The position numbers and the translations under genes were made by a program. Below are positions 16,434 through 25,767 of a stretch of DNA of 64,000 bases, piece after piece; within the stretch, counting starts at the first letter, position 1, and each line of letters begins with the position of its first letter. A model generated the notes under the pieces. That model worked only from the letters and a program-made list of their open reading frames with translations. It searched no databases and was not told the DNA's origin. The stretch covers positions 1-64,000 of the forward strand of contig JAPSLB010000021.1 in the NCBI GenBank assembly GCA_031181145.1, in the 5' to 3' direction. This DNA is from Microvirga sp. (GTDB lineage: Bacteria; Pseudomonadota; Alphaproteobacteria; Rhizobiales; Beijerinckiaceae).

Positions 16434-18668
16434 TTATTGCGCAACGCTTGTCGAAGCGGAGGCTCGCCGCTCCTGGGGCGGCAGACGGACCGTGTTCACA
16501 ATTTCCGCTTCGCCGGCCGCCTCGGCAAGGGAGCTTCCGCCGACGAAAGCCTGGATTGTGCCAGCCTCGACGATATAAGTGCCGTCGCTCAGGTGAAAGC
16601 CGAGGGACTCGACGGGTACGCGCAAGGTCACGCGCTTCGTCTCGCCGGGCGTGAGGCTGATCTTCTCGAACGCCTTCAGCTCGCGCAGGGGGCGGCTGCG
16701 ACTCGCCACGGGATCGCGCGTATAGAGCTGTACGACCTCCTGGCCGGCTCTCGAGCCCTTGTTCGTCACGCTCACCGAGACCTCCAGAGCATCGCCCGCG
16801 TCGAGCCTCTGTCGCGCGATCGTCGCGTCGGAATAGATGAACTGCGTGTAGCTGAGACCCCAGCCGAACGGGTAGAGCGGCGTAATCTCCTCGTCGATGT
16901 ATTGCAGCGTGAAGCGGTTGTCCGGAATCGTCGGGCGGCTGCTGGGCAGGCGGTTGTAATACATCGGCAGCTGACCCGTGGCGCGCGGCCAGGTGAGCGG
17001 GAGCTTGCCGCTCGGGTTGACGTCGCCGAACAGCACTTCGGCGACGGCATTGCCTCCTTCCGTACCAGGATACCAGGCCATGAGGATGGCCGGAATGCGT
17101 TCGGCCACCGGCCCCAGGACCTGCGGACGTCCGCCCATGATCACGAGCGCAATCGGCTTGCCGGTCGCCGCGAGGGCTTCCAGGATTTCGATCTGCTTGC
17201 CGCTGAGATCGAGATAGGCACGCGAGGCTGCCTCGCCCGAAAGCTCCTGCGGCTCGCCGAAGACGGCGACGACGAGATCGGCGTTCTTCGCCGCCTCAAG
17301 GGCCGCGGGCAACTGCTCCATTGAGCGGCACATGAGATCGCAGGCGGGTGCATGGGTCACCGTGATACCGGCGGATTGCGCGCGCCGGCGGATTCCCTGA
17401 AGGATCGTGATGCTATCCTCCTTGTGGCCGCGTGCCGCGTGCGGGCCCATCTGATCCTGCGGCGCATCGGCCAGCGGGCCGATGACGGCAATCGAGCCTG
17501 TGCCGGGCTTCACCGGCAGAAGGTCGCCTCTGTTCTGCAGCAACACGAGCGTTTCGCGCGCGACCTCGCGTGCGGCCTGACGCGCCTCCTTTGAAGGAAA
17601 ATCCGCATCGGTGCGGGTAGGGTCGATGGCGGGCTGGTCGAACAGGCCGAGGCGGACCTTGGTGCGCAGGATCCTGCGCACCGATTCGTCGATAACGCTT
17701 TCCGGCACACGTCCGGCGCGCACCTCGTCGGGCAGGTGCTCGATGTAGAGCTGCCCCATCATGTCCATGTCGACCCCGGCCAGAACGGCTTTGCGCGCGG
17801 CCTCGGCGCCGTCCGCGGCGACGCCGTGGTTGATCAGTTCGCCAACCCCCACCCAATCGGACGTCACGAAGCCGTCAAAGCCCCATTGGTCGCGCAGAAC
17901 GTCGGTCAGCAGCCAGGCATTGGCTGTCGACGGTTCGCCATTGAGCGCATTGAAGGCGGCCATGAGGCTCGCCGAACCTGCTTCGACGGCAGCGCGGAAG
18001 GGGGGCAGGTAGACATCGTACATCTCCGCGCGGGGGATGTAGGTCGTGTCATAATCGCGCCCGCCCTGCGGCGCGCCGTAGCCCGCGAAATGCTTTGCGG
18101 CGGCAGCGAGGCCGCCTTTGCGGAAGCCCTCCACGCGGGCGGCGGTCAGGACCGAGCCGAGGTAGGGATCTTCTCCAAAGCCTTCGACGATGCGCCCCCA
18201 GCGGCTGTCGCGCGAGAGATCCGCCATCGGCGCGAAGGTCCAGTTCACACCCACATGGGATGCCTCTTTCGCAGCAGTTTCCGCCGCGAGGGCCGAGAGG
18301 CGCGGACTGAAGGCCGCAGCCTCTGCCAAAGGAAGTGGAAACTGGGTGCGGAAGCCATGCAGAACGTCGAGCCCGAACAGCAGCGGGATCTTGAGGCGCG
18401 ATTGCTGAACGAGGGCCTGAGCCCTGGCAATGTCCGCGGCATTGTTGAAGTTCAGCACAGCCCCGGCCTTGCCTTCGGCAATATCCTCCCAACGCAGCGG
18501 CGGGCCGTGGGAGACGAGGTTCATCTGCCCGATCTTCTCCTCCAGCGTCATCTGCTTGAGCAGTTCGTCCACGCGATGCTCGACGGTGTCCTGAGCAAGG
18601 GCCCCCGTCTGGAGCAGGCCTGACACGGCCAGGCCTGAGAGAAGGCCAAGGACATAAGAATGCCGCAC
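16434..18668 (-). CDS. bglX: Periplasmic beta-glucosidase, GH3 family
   Basis: A 744-residue secreted glycoside hydrolase that removes terminal beta-glucosyl units. The signal peptide spans about 1-25 (ALAQ cleavage). GH3 motifs include KHFAGYGA (about 192) and GRDYD. The catalytic nucleophile is Asp271 in GFVTSDWVG. The C-terminal half holds the alpha/beta sandwich with MGGRPQ and a fibronectin type III-like end (VQLYTRDPVAS, LKAFEKI). Length and layout match BglX. It begins with GTG, six bases after AGGAG; a nearby ATG is out of frame. It may recycle glucans or plant saccharides. Confidence 0.92.
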   Translation of the reverse strand: MRHSYVLGLLSGLAVSGLLQTGALAQDTVEHRVDELLKQMTLEEKIGQMNLVSHGPPLRWEDIAEGKAGAVLNFNNAADIARAQALVQQSRLKIPLLFGLDVLHGFRTQFPLPLAEAAAFSPRLSALAAETAAKEASHVGVNWTFAPMADLSRDSRWGRIVEGFGEDPYLGSVLTAARVEGFRKGGLAAAAKHFAGYGAPQGGRDYDTTYIPRAEMYDVYLPPFRAAVEAGSASLMAAFNALNGEPSTANAWLLTDVLRDQWGFDGFVTSDWVGVGELINHGVAADGAEAARKAVLAGVDMDMMGQLYIEHLPDEVRAGRVPESVIDESVRRILRTKVRLGLFDQPAIDPTRTDADFPSKEARQAAREVARETLVLLQNRGDLLPVKPGTGSIAVIGPLADAPQDQMGPHAARGHKEDSITILQGIRRRAQSAGITVTHAPACDLMCRSMEQLPAALEAAKNADLVVAVFGEPQELSGEAASRAYLDLSGKQIEILEALAATGKPIALVIMGGRPQVLGPVAERIPAILMAWYPGTEGGNAVAEVLFGDVNPSGKLPLTWPRATGQLPMYYNRLPSSRPTIPDNRFTLQYIDEEITPLYPFGWGLSYTQFIYSDATIARQRLDAGDALEVSVSVTNKGSRAGQEVVQLYTRDPVASRSRPLRELKAFEKISLTPGETKRVTLRVPVESLGFHLSDGTYIVEAGTIQAFVGGSSLAEAAGEAEIVNTVRLPPQERRASASTSVAQ

Positions 18669-18755
18669 ATTCGTCTCCTAGAATTGCACGAGAACGTTAT
18701 TGCGAGAACTGTCTCGCTTGCCGATCATTCGTGCTACATAAGATAACGTCCCGAA

Positions 18756-20294
18756 GTGGCGTCTCTCGGACGTCTGGTCAATCGATTTGTGAAGAAACTA
18801 GAGCAACCCGTGCCGGCAATCCTGAGGCTGCCTCTTCTGGCCTTGTCCTGCGCCCTGATCCTGTCGGGTCTGGCGTTGGCAGCGGCCGCCTATACCCGGG
18901 TTCCCGAAGCGCTCGTGCCGGCCCTGGCCTTCTTTCTCGCGATGGCGGCTGGCGTTCCTCTGCTGGTCGGCCGGCAGATCGGCAGGATCTTCGCCGAGCC
19001 GGAACGGGCCGGCGAGGAGGTTTCCGTGCTCGAGACCATCACGCTGGAGCATGCCGTGGGGCCGGAGCACCCTTCTACCGTCGGGGAGCCTGCGCCCGAC
19101 GAGGACAAGGAGGCCCTGCGCCGTATCCAGAAGGCCGAGGCCGTCGAGCACCTCCGGGATGGTATCACTCACGACCTCAACAACAAGCTCATGGTGATCA
19201 GCGCCAATATCGATGCGGCTGCCCGTCATATGAAGGATCAGCCGTCGATCCAGCGCAAACTGCTCTCCGCGCTCGTCGCATCCGATCAGGCGGCGAAGCT
19301 CATTGCCAAGTCCGCCTCCTTTTCCCGGCCGAGCGAACCGCAGGTTCAATACCTAGACCTATCCGAGAGGATCGGCTCGGTCGCGGCGCTCATGGGAAGA
19401 TCCCTTCTGCGCGACACGGTGGAACTGCACCTGTCTCTGGCTGAGGAACTCTGGCCCGTGGAGGCCGATCCCGACGATATCGAAACCGCCATCGTCACGT
19501 TGAGCGCCTATGTGCGGGATAACCTGACCCAAGGTGGCACGATCTCGGTCTCAGCGCAGAACGCCCGTGTTGAGAAAGGCTCTCTTCCGAACCTGTATAT
19601 CGAAGGCGATTTCGTCGAGCTTCGAATCTGCAGCACTACGGCGGCCGAGGGCATCCACGAGGTCGGCAATGAGACGGAACAAGCCTTCACGCTGCAGGAC
19701 ATGGACGTATCGTCATGGCTTCGTCTGAACCGGAGCCTGCATTTCCTTCAGGGGATGGGTGGCGCCTCGAGAGTTTCCCGTCATGGCGAGGAGATTGCGA
19801 TCACACTGTACCTGCCGCGTGCGGAGACCACGATGCTGCCTTTCGCGGCGCGCAGCGAGGACGAACTGCCCCAGGAAAACGTGCGGCGGAATGCGGAAAT
19901 CCTCATCGTCGACGACGAGCTCGAGGTTGCGCTGGCACTGCAATCCACGCTCGAAGAATTCGGTTATGTCACCAGCATCGCCACCGATGCCGCGCAGGCG
20001 GTCAAAAGCCTGCATTCACGCAAGCCCGGCCTCGTGCTCACGGATGTCGCCATGCCTGGAACCATGAACGGCGTCATGCTGGCGCGCGAGGTGCGGCAGG
20101 TCTTTCCCGGACTGCCGGTGCTGCTGATCACAGGCAATCCCGTGATGGCGGCTGAGGCCGGCGAATTCCCGCTGCTGCAGAAGCCCATCATCAGCCGCGA
20201 TCTGCATGCCGCGATCCAGCGTCACCTGACGCCGCCGGATGACGGGGGCAGGGTCGTCTCGCTCTTCCCGCGTTCGACCAGGCGCGTGATCTGA
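18756..20294 (+). CDS. Degenerate hybrid histidine kinase with C-terminal receiver
   Basis: A 512-residue protein with two N-terminal membrane helices (about 23-45 and 53-72) and a cytoplasmic region. An H-box-like segment GITHDLNNKLMVI carries His139. The region that should be the ATP-binding domain is weak: the N box is replaced by DPDDIETAIVTLSAYVRDN, without the usual Asn-x-x-x-Asp-Ala, and clear G boxes are missing. The C-terminus (about 381-500) is a good receiver domain: acidic pair in VDDE, phospho-Asp430 in LTDVAMPG, Lys476 in LQKP. It may be a phosphorelay or docking protein rather than an active kinase. The start is GTG with no obvious ribosome binding site; a GTG at 18789 is possible. 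Confidence 0.75.
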   Translation: MASLGRLVNRFVKKLEQPVPAILRLPLLALSCALILSGLALAAAAYTRVPEALVPALAFFLAMAAGVPLLVGRQIGRIFAEPERAGEEVSVLETITLEHAVGPEHPSTVGEPAPDEDKEALRRIQKAEAVEHLRDGITHDLNNKLMVISANIDAAARHMKDQPSIQRKLLSALVASDQAAKLIAKSASFSRPSEPQVQYLDLSERIGSVAALMGRSLLRDTVELHLSLAEELWPVEADPDDIETAIVTLSAYVRDNLTQGGTISVSAQNARVEKGSLPNLYIEGDFVELRICSTTAAEGIHEVGNETEQAFTLQDMDVSSWLRLNRSLHFLQGMGGASRVSRHGEEIAITLYLPRAETTMLPFAARSEDELPQENVRRNAEILIVDDELEVALALQSTLEEFGYVTSIATDAAQAVKSLHSRKPGLVLTDVAMPGTMNGVMLAREVRQVFPGLPVLLITGNPVMAAEAGEFPLLQKPIISRDLHAAIQRHLTPPDDGGRVVSLFPRSTRRVI

Positions 20295-20295
20295 G

Positions 20296-21000
20296 TCAGG
20301 AGGCAAGGGCTGTGGCGGCCAGAGGAGACGCAACCTCGCCCGCCGCGTGAGCAAAGGCCGCGAACAGCCGCTGCTGCGGCTTTTTCCAGACCAGAAGCTC
20401 GGGATGCCACTGAACCCCGATGAGGAAGGGTGCTCTATCGTTCTCGATGGCCTGAACAATGCCGCTCTCGTCCCGCGCCGCGATGGTCAACCCCTCTCCG
20501 AGCCTGTCCACGGACTGATGGTGCAGGGCATTCACCAGGCAAGGATTGCAGCGCAGGATCCTGTCCAGACGGGAATCGGCTTCGACGGTCACGCGCTTCT
20601 TCGGCAGGACGGTGCGCATCTTGGGCGCCTGAACATAGACCTCGTAAATATCAGTGTGCAGGGTGCCGCCCAGGGCCACGTTGATCATCTGCGATCCGCG
20701 GCAGATACCGAGGATGGGGAGCTGCCGGGGCAAGGCGGCCCTCAGCAGGGAAAGCTCCATCTTGTCGCGATCGGGGTCGATGCGAATATCCGGCAGAACC
20801 TTGCCGCCATAGATTTCCGCCCCGATATCGTCGCCTCCGCCGATGACGAGGCCCTGGAGCGGTTCGTCCGGCAGCGGCTCGCCAGAGACGAGACGCACGG
20901 AACGCGCACCCACCCGCGCGAGAGCCAGCCGATGCATGAGATAGCTGCGCCAGCCGCCCCGCCGGGAGGTGGTGACGCCGATCAGAGGTCTCGCCATCAT
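20296..21000 (-). CDS. Class I glutamine amidotransferase, gamma-glutamyl hydrolase (PuuD-like)
   Basis: A 234-residue enzyme of the PuuD / peptidase C26 type, which hydrolyses gamma-glutamyl amide bonds. The catalytic triad is visible: Cys100 in LGICRGSQM, His199 and Glu201 in GVQWHPE. The oxyanion region GGGDDIG is present. Its ATG overlaps the stop of the amidoligase gene (ATGA), a strong sign of coupled work. Amidoligase/GATase pairs are known from comparative genomics of amide-ligase systems. The partner would make an amide or peptide bond and this enzyme would remove or remodel it; the substrate is unknown. Confidence 0.88.
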   Translation of the reverse strand: MMARPLIGVTTSRRGGWRSYLMHRLALARVGARSVRLVSGEPLPDEPLQGLVIGGGDDIGAEIYGGKVLPDIRIDPDRDKMELSLLRAALPRQLPILGICRGSQMINVALGGTLHTDIYEVYVQAPKMRTVLPKKRVTVEADSRLDRILRCNPCLVNALHHQSVDRLGEGLTIAARDESGIVQAIENDRAPFLIGVQWHPELLVWKKPQQRLFAAFAHAAGEVASPLAATALAS

Positions 21001-21971
21001 CGTATGATCTGCTCCACCACGTTGGCCCAGCTCTTATCCTCGCCCTTGAAGGCAAGATAGGTCTTGCCCACCAGGTCGAGCGCCTCGCGGTCCGCCGCCA
21101 GGCGCTCGACGGCGACCCAGCGGTTCCAGTCCGGTGCGATGCTCCAGCCGGGGTCGCTCACACGTGCGTCGGGGAGCCGGTAGTGGAAGGTCGGGCGCCC
21201 GTTGATCTTCTCGTTCGGCAGCACGGCTCGGACGCGGTCTCTGTCGAGGTGATGCAGCAGGGGCAAAAGATCCAAGTCGCGATTGCGGGTCGGGTTCGCG
21301 GCCAGATAATCATCGATGAAGCGCGGGGTATCGGGCCAGTAATCGGGCGAGACGACCATGCGGACGTAGTCGGACGGGAATGGATCGGCAAAGCCGAGAA
21401 AATCCCGCGTGCGATCGGGCGAGACCTCCCGGCGCAGCCATGGGTTCAGAAGCACGAAGCTCTTCATGACAGCCGTGACGGTGTGAGCGTCCCGGCGCGG
21501 AACTTCCGGATTGAAGTGAAGCCCGAAGGCGTAGAAGGGAGCGTCCTGGGTGCCCTTCGCACCGAGACGGCGAAGGATATCGAGAATGCGGTCTAGCTCC
21601 TGCAGGCGGTCGATGGGCGTGGGGCCCGTCACCAGTTCGCAGGGCACGAGGTAGCTTGCCGCGAAGCCGAAGAGGGCCGCTACCTTGGGCAGCACGCCCT
21701 TCCGCCCGCCTCCGGCTTTGCCGGGATGCAGGATGCGGCTGTCGAGCTCGACCGTCAGCTCCCCGACCGCGGAGTCCTTCAGAGCGAAGGAATGCGGGTC
21801 CACTTCGATAAGGCGGCCTCCGAGCGCCTCCTGCAGGGCCTGTATGGTCTTCTCGGCGGAGGGGCCGACGAACTCGATCTCCACGCCGACCGTGCGCATC
21901 TCGCCGCGCTCGTTGTGGAGCGCGGGCGGAGCGAGGAAACCGATCGAGGTCGGAAGCGCAATCTGCGCCAT
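20997..21971 (-). CDS. Amidoligase family protein (GS-like COOH-NH2 ligase)
   Basis: A 324-residue protein of the Amidoligase_2 family, predicted ATP-dependent carboxylate-amine ligases with a glutamine-synthetase-like fold. The opening TVGVEIEFVGP carries Glu31 and Glu33, the metal-binding acidic pair. Also present are GLHFNPEVP, which fits the GS-like His/Asn site, and a strand with ELTVELDSR. A GGAG sits 8 bases before the ATG. A frame open to 24035 in this register runs antisense to the MATE gene and through ispH; it is a shadow. The downstream gene is the glutamine amidotransferase. Confidence 0.85.
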   Translation of the reverse strand: MAQIALPTSIGFLAPPALHNERGEMRTVGVEIEFVGPSAEKTIQALQEALGGRLIEVDPHSFALKDSAVGELTVELDSRILHPGKAGGGRKGVLPKVAALFGFAASYLVPCELVTGPTPIDRLQELDRILDILRRLGAKGTQDAPFYAFGLHFNPEVPRRDAHTVTAVMKSFVLLNPWLRREVSPDRTRDFLGFADPFPSDYVRMVVSPDYWPDTPRFIDDYLAANPTRNRDLDLLPLLHHLDRDRVRAVLPNEKINGRPTFHYRLPDARVSDPGWSIAPDWNRWVAVERLAADREALDLVGKTYLAFKGEDKSWANVVEQIIR

Positions 21972-22112
21972 CGGGAACTCCGGCCGAACGCAAGAATGTG
22001 AGGCCTTTGAGCAACGGACGTCGTCCGGCGGAGTTCCTTGGCCGTGTCTTCTAACCTCTTTTCGGGGGGTGGTGTGGCTTTCCGGATGTCCTTTGGCTAC
22101 AAGCTCGCCATC

Positions 22113-23534
22113 ATGATCGCGAAACATCGGACATTCGATAAATTTGCCTGGATGGCGGAGCTGCGCGCCACGATCACGTTGGGCTGGCCCCTGGTTCTGA
22201 CCAACGTAGCGCAGAATGCCTTGTTGACCTCGGACGTCATCCTCATGGGATGGCTCGGCTCCGATGCGCTGGCGGCGGGCGCGCTCGGCACGAATCTCTA
22301 TTTCGCCTTCCTCATCTTCGGTATCGGCCTCATGAGCGCGACCTCGCCTCTGATCGCGGAGGAACTGGGCCGAAGACGCCATTCCGTCCGTGAGGTGCGC
22401 CGCACGGTGCGGCAGGGATTCTGGGCCGCAATCACCGTTGCGGTGCCGATCTGGATCGTGTCCTGGAACGGGGAGCTCCTCCTCCTCGCAATGGGGCAGG
22501 AGCCTGCGCTCGCGCATGTGGCGGGTCAGTACATGAGGGCGCTCCAATGGAGTTTGCTGCCCTTCCTGCTCTATCTGGTCCTGCGCTCCTTCCTGGCGGC
22601 GCTGGAACGGCCAGGTTGGCCGCTGATCATTGGCGTCATCGCCGTGCCGGTCAATCTCGGCGCAGCCTATTGCTTCATGTTCGGCAAGTTCGGCATGCCT
22701 CATCTCGGCCTGATCGGTGCGGGCGTCGGCACGGTGATATCCAGCACCTTCATGTTCGTGGCACTCGCCCTCGTGATCAGTCTCGATCCGAAGCTCAGGC
22801 GGTATCACATCTTCGGCCGCGTCTGGCGCTCCGACTGGCCGCGTTACCGCACCCTGTGGCGCATCGGCGTTCCCATCGGCCTGACACTGGCGTTCGAGGT
22901 GACGATCTTCAACGCGGCCGCCCTGCTCATGGGTCGCATCGGCGCCAATGAGCTGGCGGCTCATGCCATTGCCCTGCAGATCGCCTCCTTCTGTTTCATG
23001 GTGCCCTTCGGTCTCAGCCAGGCGGTAACCGTGCGGGTCGGCCGCGCCTATGGGGCTCAGGACGCCATGGGCGTGACCCGCGCCGGCTGGACGGCCTTCG
23101 CCCTCGCCACGGGCTTCATGATCGTGACGGCTTCCCTGATGCTTTTTGCGCCGCGCCTCCTGCTCAGCGCCTTCCTCGATCTCGACGATCCGAAGAACGC
23201 GCCGGTAGTCGCCTTCGCCATTTCCTTCCTCGTGATGGCGGCGCTCTTCCAGCTCGCCGATGCGGCGCAGGCCGTCGGCGCGGGCATGTTGCGCGGCCTG
23301 CAGGATACCCGGGTGCCGATGATCTATGCGGCTTTCGGCTATTGGGGCATCGGCCTGCCGCTCGGTGTCATCCTGGCCTTCGGCACGCCTCTTCGCGGCA
23401 TCGGCATCTGGATCGGTCTGGCGACGGGTCTCGGCGTCGTCGCCTCCCTGATGCTCTGGCGGTGGGTGCGCCGCGACAGGTTGGGGCTCGTCACGGCCGT
23501 GCCGAGAGACGTTCAGGAGGCCTTTGCGAGCTGA
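22113..23534 (+). CDS. MATE family efflux transporter
   Basis: A 473-residue membrane protein with about 12 helices in two halves, as in NorM-type multidrug and toxin extrusion proteins that export cations or drugs using sodium or proton gradients. Family marks include TLGWPLVLTNVAQNALL near the start and the AAQAVGAGMLRGLQDTRVP segment in the second half. The start is uncertain: ATGs at 22086, 22113 and 22152 all lack a clear binding site; 22113 gives the usual short N-tail before helix 1. It is divergent from the amidoligase gene. Its 3' end overlaps that of ispH by 22 bases (convergent). Confidence 0.88.
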   Translation: MIAKHRTFDKFAWMAELRATITLGWPLVLTNVAQNALLTSDVILMGWLGSDALAAGALGTNLYFAFLIFGIGLMSATSPLIAEELGRRRHSVREVRRTVRQGFWAAITVAVPIWIVSWNGELLLLAMGQEPALAHVAGQYMRALQWSLLPFLLYLVLRSFLAALERPGWPLIIGVIAVPVNLGAAYCFMFGKFGMPHLGLIGAGVGTVISSTFMFVALALVISLDPKLRRYHIFGRVWRSDWPRYRTLWRIGVPIGLTLAFEVTIFNAAALLMGRIGANELAAHAIALQIASFCFMVPFGLSQAVTVRVGRAYGAQDAMGVTRAGWTAFALATGFMIVTASLMLFAPRLLLSAFLDLDDPKNAPVVAFAISFLVMAALFQLADAAQAVGAGMLRGLQDTRVPMIYAAFGYWGIGLPLGVILAFGTPLRGIGIWIGLATGLGVVASLMLWRWVRRDRLGLVTAVPRDVQEAFAS

Positions 23535-24481
23535 GCGATCAGTCTTGAAAGCTCGACCGGAGCGAATTGCGCGCCCTCCTGGGTCACGCGGACTTCCTCG
23601 ACCGTGATCCGGCGCCACTGGGCGAGCAGGGCCAGGGCCTCCTGCACCATCCCTTCCGGGGCCGAGGCACCGGCGGTGATGCCGATCACCGCCGCGCCGT
23701 CGATGAAGGAGAGCGTGAGATCCTTCGAGTCCTGCATCAGAAGCGCAGGTCGCCCCTCGCTCTCCGCAACCTCGCAGAGGCGATTGGTGTTCGAGGAGTT
23801 GCGTGCGCCGCAGACGATGATGCGTTCTGCCCGCTTGGAGATCACGCGCACGGCGAGCTGGCGGTTCTGCGTGGCGTAGCAGATCGTCTTGGTGTCCGGC
23901 CCCTGGATGGCGGGAAAACGTGTCTTGAGGGCAGCGATGATCTCCCGTGTATCGTCGACCGAGAGAGTGGTCTGCGTCACGTAGGCGATGCGCTCCGGGT
24001 CGCTCACGACCAGTGCCAGCGCTTCTTCCACGCACTCGATCACATGGACGCCGCCGCCGATCTGCCCGATGGTGCCTTCCACCTCCACATGGCCGCGATG
24101 GCCGATGACGATTACCTCGCGGCCAGCTCTTGAATGCCGCTGTCCCTCGATGTGAACCCGGCGCACGAGGGGACAGGTGGCATCCAGTACCGCGAGATTG
24201 CGGGCCCTCGCCTGCCGCTCCACGGCATGGGAGACGCCATGTGCGCTGAAGATGGCCACTGCGCCGTCCGGGATCTCCTCCACATCGTCGACGAAGACGG
24301 CACCCTGCCGCTTCAGATCGTTCACGACACGCCCGTTATGTACGATCTCATGCCGCACATAGACAGGTCGGCCGGTTTGCTGAAGCGCGTCCTCGACGGC
24401 GCGGATGGCGCGCTCGACGCCTGCGCAGAAGCCGCGCGGCGCCGCCAGCAGTACAGTGAGGGAAGGAAGGTCCTTGCTCAT
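23513..24481 (-). CDS. ispH: 4-hydroxy-3-methylbut-2-enyl diphosphate reductase
   Basis: A 322-residue iron-sulfur enzyme that performs the last step of the MEP isoprenoid pathway, yielding IPP and DMAPP. The three cluster cysteines are present: Cys19 in PRGFCAGV, Cys103 in DATCPLV, Cys201 in TICYATQNRQ. The catalytic Glu lies in GHVEVEG. The active-site NSSNT motif is at 228-232. It ends a long carotenoid/squalene operon, with its ATG overlapping the hpnE stop as ATGA. Placing the precursor-supply enzyme in the operon would raise flux to the pigment. Whether the genome has another ispH cannot be seen here. Confidence 0.95.
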   Translation of the reverse strand: MSKDLPSLTVLLAAPRGFCAGVERAIRAVEDALQQTGRPVYVRHEIVHNGRVVNDLKRQGAVFVDDVEEIPDGAVAIFSAHGVSHAVERQARARNLAVLDATCPLVRRVHIEGQRHSRAGREVIVIGHRGHVEVEGTIGQIGGGVHVIECVEEALALVVSDPERIAYVTQTTLSVDDTREIIAALKTRFPAIQGPDTKTICYATQNRQLAVRVISKRAERIIVCGARNSSNTNRLCEVAESEGRPALLMQDSKDLTLSFIDGAAVIGITAGASAPEGMVQEALALLAQWRRITVEEVRVTQEGAQFAPVELSRLIAQLAKAS

Positions 24482-25767
24482 GCGGCGTCTTCTCGTCGGG
24501 GCGGATGGGCGCGCGAGGCATGAACTCCGGCGGAAGGTGGGTGCCGCAACGCCGCGACGGCCGCCTTGCCGGAGATGACGGCACTCTCGATGGTGGCCGG
24601 AAGTGCGCCCAGCCAGTCTCCCGCGAGCGCCAGATTGGCAAGGGGCCGCAAGGGCGGTTGCGGCAGCGAAGCGGCGTCCTGACGGATCGTGGCCCGCTTT
24701 TCCTTCACGATTCGCACCTCCGGCTGTCGATCAGCAACGACAACGAGTCCGAGATCGCGCAGCACCGGGACAATCTCGCGCCAGATGGTGGAGACGAGGA
24801 GATCGGGCGCCTCGCCGCGAGCCACGGCATCGGCTGCGGAGACCGTGACGCTCACATGATCCCGGCGTACAAGAAGCCATTGTGTCAGAGCGCTGGTGAA
24901 TCCGATGAACCGGGGCTTCTCCAGGCCGGGTAGGCGGAAATGCACGTTGAGGATCGCTTCGAACCGTTGCGGTACCGGCAGGGCGGGGAGCAGCCTTTCT
25001 ATTTCGTATGGCGGCAAAGCCAGGATCACGTGGTCTTCAGGCCCAAGGGCAATGGTGCGGTCCGTCAGGCTCAGGCCGATGACGCGCTCGCCATGAGTCA
25101 CAAGGTTCCTCACGCGCTGCCCCGCCAGGACAGGGACGCCCAGAACGTGAAGGGTCTCGATCACGGGCTGGACGAGGTCCTCGCCCAAGCCGTTCTTGGC
25201 CACCAGGAGGCGGCTCGCACGCGGCCACAGAAGGCGCCGCAGGGCGAGAGCGAGCCGGCGGGCGGATGCCACCTCAGGCGGTGTGTTGAGAACGGCCATC
25301 GTGAGCGGGCCAATGAGACTGTCCATGATCGGCCGGTCGCCGATGACGGAAGCCACGGGGCGATCCCGCACGGATAAGGCGAGGCGCACGAGGTGCGTGA
25401 GGTCCGTTACGCGCATATCCCGCGGACGGCGGGATGGCCACAGCCAGGACCAGGGCGATAATCCGATCGTCCGCATCGTCCCGGTGCGCAAGTCGTAGAG
25501 CGGAAGCCCCTTCCGCTCCGGCTCGATCCACCGGTCCCTTGCCCCGACCGCTTTGAGCAGGCCCAGCGCATGCCGGTTGGCCGAGAGCAGCACATGGGTG
25601 CCGTTGTCGTGCGAGAACCCATCGGCGGGGTGGATCGTCCGGCAGCGGCCGCCCGGCCAGGGAGCCGCCTCGTAGAGAACGGCCTCGCCTCCCTCCTTGG
25701 TTGCGGCGAGGGTGGCGCTCAGGCCGGCGATGCCGGCGCCGACGACATGGGTCCGCCTTGCCGTCAT
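24478..25767 (-). CDS. hpnE: Hydroxysqualene dehydroxylase HpnE
   Basis: A 429-residue FAD-dependent amine-oxidase-like protein. The dinucleotide-binding start THVVGAGIAGLSATLAA is followed by the PWPGGRCRTI and NGTHVLLS segments typical of HpnE, and the C-terminus has the NLALAGDWLGALPATIESA FAD motif. HpnE reduces hydroxysqualene to squalene, the third step of the HpnC/D/E route from farnesyl diphosphate. It is coupled by ATGA overlaps to the HpnC-HpnD fusion upstream and to ispH downstream. Confidence 0.9.
   Translation of the reverse strand: MTARRTHVVGAGIAGLSATLAATKEGGEAVLYEAAPWPGGRCRTIHPADGFSHDNGTHVLLSANRHALGLLKAVGARDRWIEPERKGLPLYDLRTGTMRTIGLSPWSWLWPSRRPRDMRVTDLTHLVRLALSVRDRPVASVIGDRPIMDSLIGPLTMAVLNTPPEVASARRLALALRRLLWPRASRLLVAKNGLGEDLVQPVIETLHVLGVPVLAGQRVRNLVTHGERVIGLSLTDRTIALGPEDHVILALPPYEIERLLPALPVPQRFEAILNVHFRLPGLEKPRFIGFTSALTQWLLVRRDHVSVTVSAADAVARGEAPDLLVSTIWREIVPVLRDLGLVVVADRQPEVRIVKEKRATIRQDAASLPQPPLRPLANLALAGDWLGALPATIESAVISGKAAVAALRHPPSAGVHASRAHPPRREDAA

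Noticed and set aside
20997-24035. A 1012-codon minus-strand open frame
   Set aside because: Only its last 324 codons form a recognisable protein (the amidoligase). The upper part is antisense to the MATE gene and runs through ispH in another frame; its repetitive Arg/His/Gly composition is typical of GC-rich shadow frames.
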